Assembly: GCA_028712365.1 (NCBI GenBank)
Contig: JAQTQE010000008.1
Coordinates: 1 to 62,345, forward strand
DNA length: 62,345 nucleotides
From: a bacterium
GTDB taxonomy: Bacteria; CAYTYR01; UBA6262
Reading direction: 5' to 3'
Shown here: in pieces, positions 50,649 through 58,561 of the stretch
Numbering within the stretch: the first letter of the stretch is position 1
How the letters are laid out: each line of letters starts with the position of its first letter
Position numbers and translations under genes: made by a program
Notes under the pieces: generated by a model
The model's input: the letters and a program-made list of their open reading frames with translations, nothing else
Database searches by the model: none
What the model was told of the DNA's origin: nothing

Positions 50649-51451
50649 AAAGATGGGGCCAAGTATTCCTGCAAGATAAAAAAGTGGCTTTAGATATAGT
50701 TACTGCTGCGTCTTTGACAAAAAATGACCGGGTAATAGAGATCGGGCCTGGCCGTGGAGTATTGACCAAGCTCATGGCCACGCAGGTAGAACAATTGATC
50801 GCTATAGAGATTGATCCGCGGCTGGTACATGAATTACAGTTAAGTTTAAAGCCATATCCTAAGGTAGTGATCGTACACCAGGATATCATGAGCTATCAAC
50901 TACCGGCAGAATTAATGACTGGGCCATTTAAAGTTACGGCTAATGTCCCTTATTACATTACCTCCCCGATCATTTTCCAATTATTGGATTGGCACCTGGC
51001 TAATCCGCAATTTTGCCAAGCCATTATTATGGTTCAAAAAGAAGTGGCCCAGCGACTGGCTGCTGTTCCTGCTGGTAAAGAATATGGCGTTATTTCGATC
51101 ATGCTGCAATTTTACGCTGATGTCCAGATCATCCGGCTAGTACCGTCTAGTTGTTTTACCCCGGTACCGGCAGTCGATTCTGCGGTCGTCAAAATAGATT
51201 TTTTACCACAACCCCGGGAAAAAGTGCCTAGTGTTGACACTTTTAAGAAAATAGTCAAAGCCTCGTTTGCCCAAAGGCGAAAGACTATCCTGAACAGTTT
51301 GAAACATAATTATGGCCTGGCTGCGGAGCTGCTTGAACAGGGCCTGCAGGAAGCAGGGATTGAGACTGGACGGCGCGCTGAAACCCTCAGTATCGCTGAA
51401 TTCGCCCGATTAACCGAGGTGATCTATGAAAAACAGAAAAATAACAGTTGA
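50645..51451 (+). CDS. rsmA: 16S rRNA (adenine1518/1519-N6) dimethyltransferase
   Basis: A 268-residue KsgA enzyme that dimethylates two adenines in helix 45 of 16S rRNA. Seen: RWGQVFLQDKK, SAM site VIEIGPGRGVLTK, IAIEIDP, catalytic TANVPYYITSPI and the C-terminal SFAQRRKTILNSLK. The start is GTG 50645 in a GTGA overlap with pdxA. Confidence 0.96.
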   Translation: MKRWGQVFLQDKKVALDIVTAASLTKNDRVIEIGPGRGVLTKLMATQVEQLIAIEIDPRLVHELQLSLKPYPKVVIVHQDIMSYQLPAELMTGPFKVTANVPYYITSPIIFQLLDWHLANPQFCQAIIMVQKEVAQRLAAVPAGKEYGVISIMLQFYADVQIIRLVPSSCFTPVPAVDSAVVKIDFLPQPREKVPSVDTFKKIVKASFAQRRKTILNSLKHNYGLAAELLEQGLQEAGIETGRRAETLSIAEFARLTEVIYEKQKNNS

Positions 51452-52538
51452 TTTTTCCGTCTTGTTTTTATTTATTATAGTTATTGCGGTTTGCCACTAT
51501 TTTAGCCCTAACGATAATATTTTTCTGCATAGCGTCTTTCGTAAATTGTATTATATCCCGATCATTTATGCCGCATTCAAGCTCGGGCCGATAGGGGTGA
51601 CCGCGGCAGCTTTCATCAGCAGTTTTTTTTATATGTTACGGATCTGGCCGCCGCCGTTGCAATTAGGGATCAGTTGGGTCTTGGATAATACCCTGGAAAT
51701 CATCCTTTACATCATCGTGGGATTGACGGTCAATATCCTGGTCCAGTTGGAAAACAGGGGTAAAGCTGCTTTAGAAAAAGCCCACCGTGACCTGGTGAAA
51801 AAAGAACAAATGAAATCTAAATTTATCTCTATAGCTTCCCATGAATTCCGCACCCCGTTAACTGTGCTCAATGGTTATATCAGCCTTTTTGAATTGGGCC
51901 TGTTTAAAGGCAAGGATGAGGAATTTAAGTTAAAATGCGGTAAAGCCAAAGAAATTATCAACCGTTACCTGCAAACTATTGATAACATTCTGGATATGGT
52001 TAAAACCGAGCAAAAAGATAAACTGGAAAAAAGAGATGAGATGAATTTAAATGAACTCATTAAAGAGGTATATGGCGATATGGAAATATTTGCGCAAAAG
52101 CGCAAGCAATCCCTAACGCTGGAACTTGATCAGAATTTGCCGTTGGCTAAGATGAACAAGCGGGAAATGAATCAGGTGTTGACCAATCTGGTCATGAACG
52201 CGATAAAATTTACACCGGATGAAGGTAAGATCACGATCAGGACTAAGACATTCCCGGATAAGATCCAGGCAGAGATCGCTGACACCGGTATAGGTATCCC
52301 GGAAAATGAGTTTGAAAATATTTTTGAAAGCTTTTATGAAATTAAATCTGACGACCAGCACTCTTCAGGCACTTTTGAATTTAAGAGCGGATCGCTGGGA
52401 TTAGGATTAACCCTGGTCAAAGGGATAATTGAAAATTATCAGGGTAAGGTGTGGGTCGAGAGTGCCATAGGTAAGGGTAGTACGTTCTATTTTACCGTAC
52501 CGCTGGAGAAACTTGGGGAAAAACATGAGTCAATATAG
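51426..52538 (+). CDS. membrane histidine kinase with multi-span sensor module
   Basis: A 370-residue orphan kinase. The N-terminal ~115 residues hold four or so spans (LFLFIIVIAVCHYF, LYYIPIIYAAFKLGPIGVTAAAFISSFFYML, IILYIIVGLTVNILV) in the same layout as the duplicated module of the GGDEF protein at 7082. Then a coiled segment, the phospho-acceptor in IASHEFRTPLTVL, and the ATPase boxes LTNLVMNAIKFT, IADTGIGIP and LGLGLTLVKGI. It overlaps rsmA by 26 bases and iscU by 14. There is no partner regulator nearby. Confidence 0.9.
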   Translation: MKNRKITVDFSVLFLFIIVIAVCHYFSPNDNIFLHSVFRKLYYIPIIYAAFKLGPIGVTAAAFISSFFYMLRIWPPPLQLGISWVLDNTLEIILYIIVGLTVNILVQLENRGKAALEKAHRDLVKKEQMKSKFISIASHEFRTPLTVLNGYISLFELGLFKGKDEEFKLKCGKAKEIINRYLQTIDNILDMVKTEQKDKLEKRDEMNLNELIKEVYGDMEIFAQKRKQSLTLELDQNLPLAKMNKREMNQVLTNLVMNAIKFTPDEGKITIRTKTFPDKIQAEIADTGIGIPENEFENIFESFYEIKSDDQHSSGTFEFKSGSLGLGLTLVKGIIENYQGKVWVESAIGKGSTFYFTVPLEKLGEKHESI

Positions 52539-52950
52539 TGAAAAAGTAATGGAGCATTTCCGTAATCCGCATAACGTGGGAGAGATGGAAAACCCGGATG
52601 GCATCGGTCATGTGGGTAATCCTGTATGTGGTGATATCATGGAGTTATATATAAAAGTTAAAGAGGATATTATCACTGATGCCAAATTTAAGACCTTTGG
52701 CTGCGGGGCTGCTATTGCCACCAGTTCTATGGTTACGGATATGGTGAAAGGGAAGACCATCTCTGAAGCCCTGGTTATCTCCAATAAGGCTGTAGCTGAA
52801 GCCTTGGGTGGCTTGCCACCGGTTAAGCTGCATTGTTCGGTCTTGGCAGAACAAGCTCTTAAATCAGCCATTGATAATTATTATAAAAAAATAGGTAAGC
52901 CATCTCCGGTCAATCCGGACGATATATGTGACGAGCACTGCACTAAATAG
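52525..52950 (+). CDS. iscU: iron-sulfur cluster scaffold IscU/NifU N-domain
   Basis: A 141-residue scaffold on which IscS-derived sulfur and iron are assembled into 2Fe-2S clusters. Seen: HFRNPHNVGE, and the three ligand cysteines C35 (GNPVCGD), C60 (TFGCGAAIA) and C104 (KLHCSVLAE). A C-terminal CDEHC adds two cysteines that standard IscU lacks. ATG 52525 follows GGGGAAAA; a TTG 12 bases upstream is less likely. It is separated from iscS by the sulfur genes. Confidence 0.94.
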   Translation: MSQYSEKVMEHFRNPHNVGEMENPDGIGHVGNPVCGDIMELYIKVKEDIITDAKFKTFGCGAAIATSSMVTDMVKGKTISEALVISNKAVAEALGGLPPVKLHCSVLAEQALKSAIDNYYKKIGKPSPVNPDDICDEHCTK

Positions 52951-53016
52951 AGATCGCCAACCTTGTGCCAGAGCAATATCCCAGCATAGTATATATAATA
53001 TTATTTAATAAAATAC

Positions 53017-53045
53017 TTGACAAATGTTTATGTTTAAGGTATTGT
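53017..53045 (+). promoter_or_regulatory. promoter of the homocysteine operon
   Basis: TTGACA (53017-53022), 17 bases, TATTGT (53040-53045). Directly downstream and overlapping the expected start is the palindrome TCTAC-TAT-GTAGA (53045-53057), a likely operator. The leader to ATG 53176 is over 120 bases long. Confidence 0.7.
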
Positions 53046-53088
53046 CTACTATGTAGATAGAGTTAATATAAATAGGTTGGTGAACAGT

Positions 53089-53130
53089 ATGTTATGGATT
53101 ATGAACAAGCCGGGGAAGCCGGCACAGTGA
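53089..53130 (+). CDS. possible 13-residue leader peptide
   Basis: ATG 53089 opens a short frame, MLWIMNKPGKPAQ, stop 53128-53130, in the leader of the DUF39 gene. Its initiation stretch TGGTGAACAGTATG (53078-53091) matches 13 of 14 bases of that of the small frame at 58399. A hairpin GCCGG-GGAAG-CCGGC (53109-53123) lies within it. Translation is not proven. Confidence 0.35.
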   Translation: MLWIMNKPGKPAQ

Positions 53131-53175
53131 CAGAAACGATTATTAAAGTAAATTATAAAAAAGGGGAAAATAACG

Positions 53176-54393
53176 ATGGCTAAAACATACGAAGAAATAA
53201 ACGAGAAAATCAGAAAAGGTCATGCTGTAGTTGTAACAGCGGAAGAAATTATTGGTATTGTCGAAGAAAAAGGGCTGAAAAAAGCAGCTCATGAAGTAGA
53301 CGTAGTAACAACAGGTACTTTTGGCCCGATGTGTTCCAGCGGTGCATTTTTGAATTTTGGCCACTCTACACCACGTATTAAGCTTGGTGGAGGGCATGCT
53401 TATTTAAATAATGTGCCAGTTTATACAGGATTAGCAGCGGTAGATGTCTATCTCGGAGCCACAGCTATCCCTGATGATGATCCGCGTAATAAAGTATATC
53501 CGGGGGAATTTAGTTATGGCGGTGGCCATGTGATCGAAGAGCTGGTCGCAGGCAAAGACCTGGTATTAAGCGCTACTGCCTACGGTACTGATTGCTATCC
53601 CCGGAAAAAGATCGAGATTTTGGTTAATATTCAGGATATTAATGAAGCTATACTTTTTAGTCCGCGCAATGCCTATCAGAATTATAATTGCGCCGTGAAT
53701 TTGACTGACAAGATCATTTATACTTACATGGGCGTTTTGCAAGCAAATCTTGGCAATGCCAATTTTTGCAGTGCCGCGCAGCTGTCACCTTTACTCAATG
53801 ACCCGCTCTATAAAACTATAGGTATTGGTACAAAGATCTTCTTGGGTGGCGGTATTGGTTATGTGGCTTGGAATGGTACCCAGCACAATCCAACAGTGAA
53901 ACGTAAAGAAAATGGAGTACCACAGGCCGGAGCCGGCACTCTCTCGGTAGTCGGTGATCTGAAACAGATGAAAGCTAAATATCTCAGAGGCAGTTCTTTC
54001 CTGGGGTATGGCGCTACTATGACCGTAGGGATCGGGATTCCCATCCCGATATTAAATGAAGAGATCTGCCAATACACTGCAGTTAAGAACCAGGATCTCT
54101 GGTGTCAGGTGGTTGATTACGGTAAGAATTATCCTAATAATTTACCAAGCAGCTTGGGTGAAGTCAACTATGCGCAATTGTTCAGCGGGGAGATAGAAGT
54201 ACAAGGTAAGAAAATCCCTACTGCCCCAATATCCAGCTATTCAATAGCCAGGGAAATCGCCGGGACTTTGAAAGAGTGGATCAAGAAAGGTGATTTTGAA
54301 TTGACCCAGCCGGTGCAATGTATCCCTGGCCCGGAATCAGGAATAACTTTCAAGAGTATGAAAGAAAGACTGGTTGAGCCCAGATTTGAATAA
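53176..54393 (+). CDS. homocysteine biosynthesis protein (DUF39)
   Basis: A 405-residue member of the family shown in methanogens to make homocysteine from aspartate semialdehyde and sulfide, with a ferredoxin-like partner. Seen: the opening Y-E-E-I-N-E-K-I, the two conserved cysteines C53 (TFGPMCSSGAF) and C140 (YGTDCYPRK), and C-terminal APISSYSIAREIA. It lacks the CBS domains of the archaeal long form. The NIL-ferredoxin gene follows after 36 bases, reproducing the archaeal pair. A site AAGGGGA precedes ATG 53176. It would supply homocysteine for methionine without a homoserine acyl route. Confidence 0.93.
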   Translation: MAKTYEEINEKIRKGHAVVVTAEEIIGIVEEKGLKKAAHEVDVVTTGTFGPMCSSGAFLNFGHSTPRIKLGGGHAYLNNVPVYTGLAAVDVYLGATAIPDDDPRNKVYPGEFSYGGGHVIEELVAGKDLVLSATAYGTDCYPRKKIEILVNIQDINEAILFSPRNAYQNYNCAVNLTDKIIYTYMGVLQANLGNANFCSAAQLSPLLNDPLYKTIGIGTKIFLGGGIGYVAWNGTQHNPTVKRKENGVPQAGAGTLSVVGDLKQMKAKYLRGSSFLGYGATMTVGIGIPIPILNEEICQYTAVKNQDLWCQVVDYGKNYPNNLPSSLGEVNYAQLFSGEIEVQGKKIPTAPISSYSIAREIAGTLKEWIKKGDFELTQPVQCIPGPESGITFKSMKERLVEPRFE

Positions 54394-54429
54394 TAGTGGC
54401 TTAGGAATTACTTGTTAAGGAGGAAAGAC

Positions 54430-54843
54430 ATGTCAGTATGCAGAAGGATCGTTTTGCGGTTTCCTAAAAACCTGGTAGAAAAACCATTAGTTTATCACCT
54501 GGTAAAAGATTATGACCTGAAGTTTAATATCCTCAGGGCGAAAATTACGCCGGAAGAAGAAGGACTGCTTTCCTTAGAAATAAAGGGGGATAAGAATAAC
54601 TATAGTAGGGGCATAGATTTTTTAACCAAGTCTGGGGTCACGATCGAACAACTCGGACAAAAAATCAGAAAGAATGAGGATCTCTGTACTCAGTGCGGTC
54701 TGTGTGTATCAGTCTGCCCCACACCGGCACTAGCGATTGATAGGAAATCAAGAGAAGTGATTTTCGATAGTAATCATTGCGTAACCTGTGAAATGTGTAT
54801 CAAGGTTTGTCCCGTCAAAGCAATGGAAATTAAATTTGATTAA
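54430..54843 (+). CDS. NIL domain-containing 2x[4Fe-4S] ferredoxin
   Basis: A 137-residue protein: an N-terminal NIL domain (~1-75; RRIVLRFPKNLVEKPLVYHL), known as a methionine-binding regulatory fold in MetN, fused to a two-cluster ferredoxin (CTQCGLCVSVCPTPA and CVTCEMCIKVCPVKA). It is the usual partner of DUF39 in homocysteine formation, probably delivering electrons or sulfur. ATG 54430 is set by AAGGAGGA (54417-54424). Confidence 0.94.
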   Translation: MSVCRRIVLRFPKNLVEKPLVYHLVKDYDLKFNILRAKITPEEEGLLSLEIKGDKNNYSRGIDFLTKSGVTIEQLGQKIRKNEDLCTQCGLCVSVCPTPALAIDRKSREVIFDSNHCVTCEMCIKVCPVKAMEIKFD

Positions 54844-54857
54844 CTAATAATTTAGTA

Positions 54858-54873
54858 TTTAGATATTCGGATT
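54858..54873 (+). repeat. A/T-rich dispersed word (copy upstream of cysK)
   Basis: Identical over 16 bases to 16156-16171. It is part of the short gap between the NIL-ferredoxin and cysK genes. Confidence 0.5.
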
Positions 54874-54881
54874 CAGAATTT

Positions 54882-54894
54882 ACTCCGAAGGAGT
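54882..54894 (+). promoter_or_regulatory. hairpin covering the cysK ribosome site
   Basis: ACTCC-GAA-GGAGT: the GGAG ribosome site of cysK (54890-54893) is the 3' arm of a 5-base-pair hairpin. The upstream 54858-54873 is the A/T word shared with the copA region. Confidence 0.45.
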
Positions 54895-54898
54895 TATT

Positions 54899-55819
54899 AT
54901 GGGAAAACCGGAAATAGCGGTAAATGCGTTAGAATTAATAGGTAATACACCGCTGATACAACTGCAAAAGCTACCTGGCAAGAACAGCGCTGCTGTTTTT
55001 GCCAAGGCTGAATTCATGAATCCCGGCGGCAGTATTAAGGACCGGATCTGCCTGGCGATGATCGAAGAAGCTGAAAAAAAAGGTTTGCTTAAACCAGGAG
55101 GAACTATTATCGAACCAACTAGTGGTAATACTGGTATTGGTCTAGCTTTGGTAGCCGCGGTAAAAGGATATAAGCTGATACTAGCTATGCCGGAAACTAT
55201 GAGTGTGGAACGGCGTAAACTCTTGGCCGCGTATGGTGCTGAATTTATATTGACTCCTGGAATAGAGGGGATGACCGGAGCGGTAAAAAGAGCTAAAGAG
55301 ATAGCAGAGTCCAATCCTAATTACTATATGCCGTTGCAATTCAGTAATCCGGTTAATCCGGAGATCCATCGCTTAACCACAGCTAAAGAGATCATTACCC
55401 AAACTAAAGGTAATATTGATGCTTTTGTAGCTGCGGTTGGTACTGGAGGTACATTGACTGGTGTTGGAGAAGCTTTAAGGAAAGAGATTCCCAGGGCAGT
55501 CAGGATAGTAGCGGTTGAACCGGCTAATAGTCCTGTCTTATCAGGCGGACGGCCAGGCCCGCATAAAATACAAGGCATTGGTGCCGGGTTTGTTCCCGAT
55601 GTTCTGAAACGTAAGATTATTGATGAGATAATCCAAGTAAAGGATGAAGACGCTTTTGCTACTGCCTCACGTCTGGCTAAAGAAGAGGGATTATTGGTCG
55701 GGATTTCTTCTGGCGCCAATGTTTTTGCGGCATTGCAGATAGCTGATAATCTAGGTAGAAGTAAAACCGTTGTGACCGTCTTATGCGATACCGGAGAACG
55801 TTACTTAAGTATGTGGTGA
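54899..55819 (+). CDS. cysK: cysteine synthase (O-acetylserine sulfhydrylase)
   Basis: A 306-residue PLP enzyme making cysteine from O-acetylserine and sulfide. Seen: GNTPLIQL, the PLP lysine K47 in [18 protein letters not shown], the phosphate-binding GTGGTLTG and SSGAN. CysE is not in the window. It is followed after six bases by an Rrf2 regulator, as in cymR/iscR-type arrangements, which suggests sulfur-responsive control. Confidence 0.96.
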   Translation: MGKPEIAVNALELIGNTPLIQLQKLPGKNSAAVFAKAEFMNPGGSIKDRICLAMIEEAEKKGLLKPGGTIIEPTSGNTGIGLALVAAVKGYKLILAMPETMSVERRKLLAAYGAEFILTPGIEGMTGAVKRAKEIAESNPNYYMPLQFSNPVNPEIHRLTTAKEIITQTKGNIDAFVAAVGTGGTLTGVGEALRKEIPRAVRIVAVEPANSPVLSGGRPGPHKIQGIGAGFVPDVLKRKIIDEIIQVKDEDAFATASRLAKEEGLLVGISSGANVFAALQIADNLGRSKTVVTVLCDTGERYLSMW

Positions 55820-55825
55820 GGAGCT

Positions 55826-56278
55826 ATGAAAATATCGTTTCGCGGAGATTATGCGTTAAAAGCTATTCTAGACTTAGCCTTGCATTATGACCAAGGCCTG
55901 GTTAAGATCCAGGATATTGCCCGGCGGCAGGATATACCACTAAAATATTTAGAACAAATTCTGTTGTCTTTAAAAGGGGCAGGATATGTCAATAGCCAAC
56001 GAGGGGCTAAAGGCGGTTATTATCTGGCTAAAGAACCGAAAATGATTAAAATAGGAGAAATTATCAGGTTCATGGAGGGGCCGGTATCTCCTATTACCTG
56101 TGTCAGTAAAAGTTGTTATAAAAAGTGTACCGAAGAAGCGGATTGTGTTTTCCGGCCGATTTGGGACAAAATACGGCTAATGACCGAAGGTATTGTTGAT
56201 AAAACTACTTTCGCCGACTTATGTAGAAAATATGAAAAGAAGCACCATAACCAGGAATTGGAAATGTATTATATATAA
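55826..56278 (+). CDS. Rrf2 family regulator 1
   Basis: A 150-residue winged-helix regulator (KISFRGDYALKAILDLAL, IPLKYLEQILLSLKGAGYVNSQRGAKGGYYLA). The effector region has four cysteines, C92, C97, C101 and C107 (TCVSKSCYKKCTEEADC), so it may bind an Fe-S cluster as IscR does; CymR lacks these. Its position behind cysK suggests control of cysteine/sulfur genes. It is followed by a consensus promoter. Confidence 0.9.
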   Translation: MKISFRGDYALKAILDLALHYDQGLVKIQDIARRQDIPLKYLEQILLSLKGAGYVNSQRGAKGGYYLAKEPKMIKIGEIIRFMEGPVSPITCVSKSCYKKCTEEADCVFRPIWDKIRLMTEGIVDKTTFADLCRKYEKKHHNQELEMYYI

Positions 56279-56292
56279 TTATTGATTGATAC

Positions 56293-56321
56293 TTGACAAA
56301 AATAGTCATATATAGTATAAT
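56293..56321 (+). promoter_or_regulatory. perfect sigma70 promoter of the second Rrf2-iscS operon
   Basis: TTGACA (56293-56298), 17 bases, TATAAT (56316-56321). The spacer AAATAGTCATATATAG is rich in TAT/ATA and may include an Rrf2 site. The leader to ATG 56345 is about 17 bases with AGAGGA. Confidence 0.9.
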
Positions 56322-56344
56322 ATAAGAAAGAAAGAGGACTATAT

Positions 56345-56752
56345 ATGCTGAAGATATCAACCCGTTGCCGTTATGGATTATTAGCTATGGTAGAACTGGG
56401 CCAGTGTTATGGCCAAGCTCCGGTATCGGCTCAGGAGATATTTAAGAAGCAGCATATCCCCAAATTATATTTGCAGCAGTTGCTGGTTAAATTGAGAAGA
56501 AATGGATTAGTGGAAAGCATCCGGGGCGCCAAGGGCGGGTTTATACTAAGAAAAGATCCAAAGCAGATCAAGATACTGGATATAGTAAAAGCCGTAGAAG
56601 GCCCAGTCCAGCTGATCTCCTGTACCAAGCAAAACAAGGATAAGTGTTGCAGTAAGATCAAAGAATGCCTGACCAGGCCGGTTTGGGTGGAATTACATGA
56701 AGTAGTAAATAAGGTTTTAAACGAACGGACTTTATACGATTTAATGAGGTGA
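56345..56752 (+). CDS. Rrf2 family regulator 2 (IscR-like)
   Basis: A 135-residue winged-helix regulator (KISTRCRYGLLAMVELGQ, GLVESIRGAKGGFILRK) with cysteines C93, C101, C102 and C108 (SCTKQNKDKCCSKIKEC), consistent with an Fe-S-binding IscR-type sensor. It stands four bases before iscS under its own strong promoter, so autoregulation and control of iscS are likely. It is clearly a different protein from regulator 1, not a recent copy. Confidence 0.91.
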   Translation: MLKISTRCRYGLLAMVELGQCYGQAPVSAQEIFKKQHIPKLYLQQLLVKLRRNGLVESIRGAKGGFILRKDPKQIKILDIVKAVEGPVQLISCTKQNKDKCCSKIKECLTRPVWVELHEVVNKVLNERTLYDLMR

Positions 56753-56756
56753 AAGA

Positions 56757-57929
56757 ATGGACATTAAACGACGTTACTTTGATTATGCCGCGACTACTCC
56801 GGTGCATCCGGAAGTAATTAAGGCTATGCAGCCCTATTTAGATGCGGTTTACGGTAACCCGTCCAGCCTCCATTCTTTTGGGCAGGAAGCGCAAGCAGCC
56901 GTAACCAAATCGCGGGATTTGATCGCTAAATCTATTAATGCCAAGAGCGAAGAGATCGTTTTTACCAGTGGGGGTACGGAGGCAGATAACTTTGCCCTGA
57001 TCGGGATTTTTGAAGCTAATGCCAAAAAAGGTAATCATATTATTACTACTGTTATTGAACATCACGCGGTCCTGGAAACCTGCAAGTTTTTGGAAAAACA
57101 TCGGGGCGCAAAAGTTACCTATGTGCCGGTTGACAAATATGGACTGGTAGACCTGGAAGCGATCATTAAGGCTATTACGCCGCAGACTATTTTAATTTCA
57201 GTAATGCATGCCAATAATGAGATTGGGACGATTGAACCAATAGCCGGTATAGGCAAAATAGCCAAAGAAAAAGGCATCTATTTTCATACGGATGCCGTAC
57301 AGACCTTTGGCAGCCTGGACTTGGATGTAGAAAAACTGAATATTGACTTATTGAGCGCCAGTGCCCATAAATTATATGGCCCCAAGGGAGTTGGGCTTCT
57401 CTATATCAGGAAAGGCCTGCGCATTCTGCCGTTCCTGCATGGCGGAGAGCAGGAAAGAAGACGGCGCGCTTCTACGGAAAATGTTTCCGGTATAGTAGGC
57501 TTTGGTAAGGCAGTTGAACTAGCCATAAAGGAAAAACAAGAACGCCATCAACATGTGACCATTCTTCGTGATAAACTGATTAAAGGAATTCTGGAAAAGA
57601 TCGATGAATCAGAATTAAACGGTCATCCTACTAAACGGCTGCCTAATAATGTTAATGCGACTATAAAGTATATAGAAGGGGAATCGATGTTGATTAACCT
57701 GGATCTTGAAGGAATCGCTGCTTCTACTGGTTCAGCCTGTTCCAGTAGTTCTTTAGAGCCCTCTCATGTGATTAAGGCCCTTGGGGTAAGTCCGGAAGTC
57801 GCGCATAGTAGCTTGCGTTTTAGTTTGGGCCGTCTCAATACAGATGAAGATGTTGACTATTTATTAGAAGTTTTACCTAGGATTGTTAAAAAACTCAGGG
57901 AAATGTCACCGCTCTACAAAAAAAAGTAA
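56757..57929 (+). CDS. iscS: cysteine desulfurase
   Basis: A 390-residue class V PLP enzyme that takes sulfur from cysteine for Fe-S clusters and tRNA thiolation. Seen: YFDYAATTPVHPEV, TSGGTEADN, VIEHHAVL, the PLP lysine in SASAHKLYGPKG, and the catalytic Cys328 in STGSACSSSSLEPSHV (the long loop of the NifS/IscS type I group). It supplies IscU at 52525 and MnmA at 21109. Confidence 0.96.
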   Translation: MDIKRRYFDYAATTPVHPEVIKAMQPYLDAVYGNPSSLHSFGQEAQAAVTKSRDLIAKSINAKSEEIVFTSGGTEADNFALIGIFEANAKKGNHIITTVIEHHAVLETCKFLEKHRGAKVTYVPVDKYGLVDLEAIIKAITPQTILISVMHANNEIGTIEPIAGIGKIAKEKGIYFHTDAVQTFGSLDLDVEKLNIDLLSASAHKLYGPKGVGLLYIRKGLRILPFLHGGEQERRRRASTENVSGIVGFGKAVELAIKEKQERHQHVTILRDKLIKGILEKIDESELNGHPTKRLPNNVNATIKYIEGESMLINLDLEGIAASTGSACSSSSLEPSHVIKALGVSPEVAHSSLRFSLGRLNTDEDVDYLLEVLPRIVKKLREMSPLYKKK

Positions 57930-57939
57930 AAACAAAAAC

Positions 57940-57985
57940 GTTGATAAGTTAATATGTTAATAAGGAGCAGCTTTCACTTATCAAC
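57940..57985 (+). repeat. hairpin-forming inverted repeat after iscS
   Basis: GTTGATAAGT (57940-57949) pairs perfectly with ACTTATCAAC (57976-57985) around a 26-base loop. No T-run follows, so it may slow transcription or protect the upstream mRNA. It contains the GTTGAT words common to other gaps. Confidence 0.5.
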
Positions 57986-58043
57986 TTATAATTCTTATAA
58001 ACTTATGAACGATTTTAAATAAAAATAACTGGAGGATTTTGTT

Positions 58044-58271
58044 ATGAAAGAGAAAGTACTAAAAAGCTTGGAAAAAATAGCTAAAATGCTGGGGGCTGAT
58101 GGTGGTAGTGTGGAATTGGTTAGCGTCGAAGAAAAAGAAGGTCTGGTAAAAGTAAGATTGCTAGGCGCTTGTATGGGCTGCCCTATGGCAACGATGACTT
58201 TAAAGAACGGCATTGAGCGGATCCTGAAAGAAGATGTCCCGGAAGTAAAAAAAGTCGAAGCAGTAAATTAA
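58044..58271 (+). CDS. nfu: Nfu-type iron-sulfur carrier (NifU C-terminal domain)
   Basis: A 75-residue protein consisting only of the NifU C-terminal domain, with LGADGGSVELV and the cluster-binding C-x2-C in GACMGCPMATMTLK. It carries 4Fe-4S clusters to targets such as NadA, encoded next. ATG 58044 is preceded by a GGAGG site. Confidence 0.94.
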   Translation: MKEKVLKSLEKIAKMLGADGGSVELVSVEEKEGLVKVRLLGACMGCPMATMTLKNGIERILKEDVPEVKKVEAVN

Positions 58272-58398
58272 GAACAAATCCGAATACCTAATTTCGAAAT
58301 ACGAAACAATCTCAAATAAAATACAAATACAAAACAATAGAGTTTAGGAATTAGATCTTAGAATTTCGAAATTGTTTCAGAGAAGGGTGGTGAACATT
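58272..58398 (+). repeat. A/T-rich repeat stretch
   Basis: It has no gene. It contains AATTTCGAAAT twice, GAAACAAT with its complement ATTGTTTC, and an inverted near-copy of the TTTAGATATTCGGATT word. It separates nfu from the nadA leader. Confidence 0.5.
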
Positions 58399-58470
58399 AT
58401 GAGAGCAAGAGTATCCAGAAAGTATTTCCTTCGTCCGGTAGCTCATTGCTGTGGCGGGAAACGAAAATAG
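58399..58470 (+). CDS. 23-residue Cys-Cys small ORF in the nadA leader
   Basis: ATG 58399 follows a good site (AAGGGTGG, 58384-58390) at normal distance. The peptide is very basic (M-R-A-R-V-S-R-K) and ends RPVAHCCGGKRK, stop 58468-58470. The two adjacent cysteine codons TGC TGT near the end look like the control codons of an attenuator peptide. Alternatively it is a small metal- or thiol-binding peptide. It is followed by the hairpins at 58491-58538 and nadA. Confidence 0.55.
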   Translation: MRARVSRKYFLRPVAHCCGGKRK

Positions 58471-58490
58471 CTCGCTGGAGATAGTATCTC

Positions 58491-58538
58491 TTGCGGGCGA
58501 AGATCTGCCCTGTTAGCCCGCAAAAGCGGGCTAACAGG
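58491..58538 (+). promoter_or_regulatory. mutually exclusive hairpins (attenuator-like) before nadA
   Basis: A perfect 13-base-pair hairpin with an AAAA loop spans 58509-58538 (CCTGTTAGCCCGC with GCGGGCTAACAGG). Its 5' arm can instead pair, through GCCCGCAA (58516-58523), with TTGCGGGC (58491-58498). The two pairings exclude each other. No T-run follows, so control could be by Rho, translation or RNA stability rather than by classic termination. The nadA site TTGAGGAG begins 13 bases later. Confidence 0.6.
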
Positions 58539-58561
58539 TAATTAAGATTATTGAGGAGATA

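Noticed and set aside
53052-53175. SAM, SAH or cobalamin riboswitch in the DUF39 leader
   Set aside because: None of the conserved cores of these riboswitches could be recognised; only a small ORF and one hairpin are visible.
57940-57985. Inverted repeat after iscS as an intrinsic terminator
   Set aside because: The loop is 26 bases and there is no T-run; listed only as an inverted repeat.
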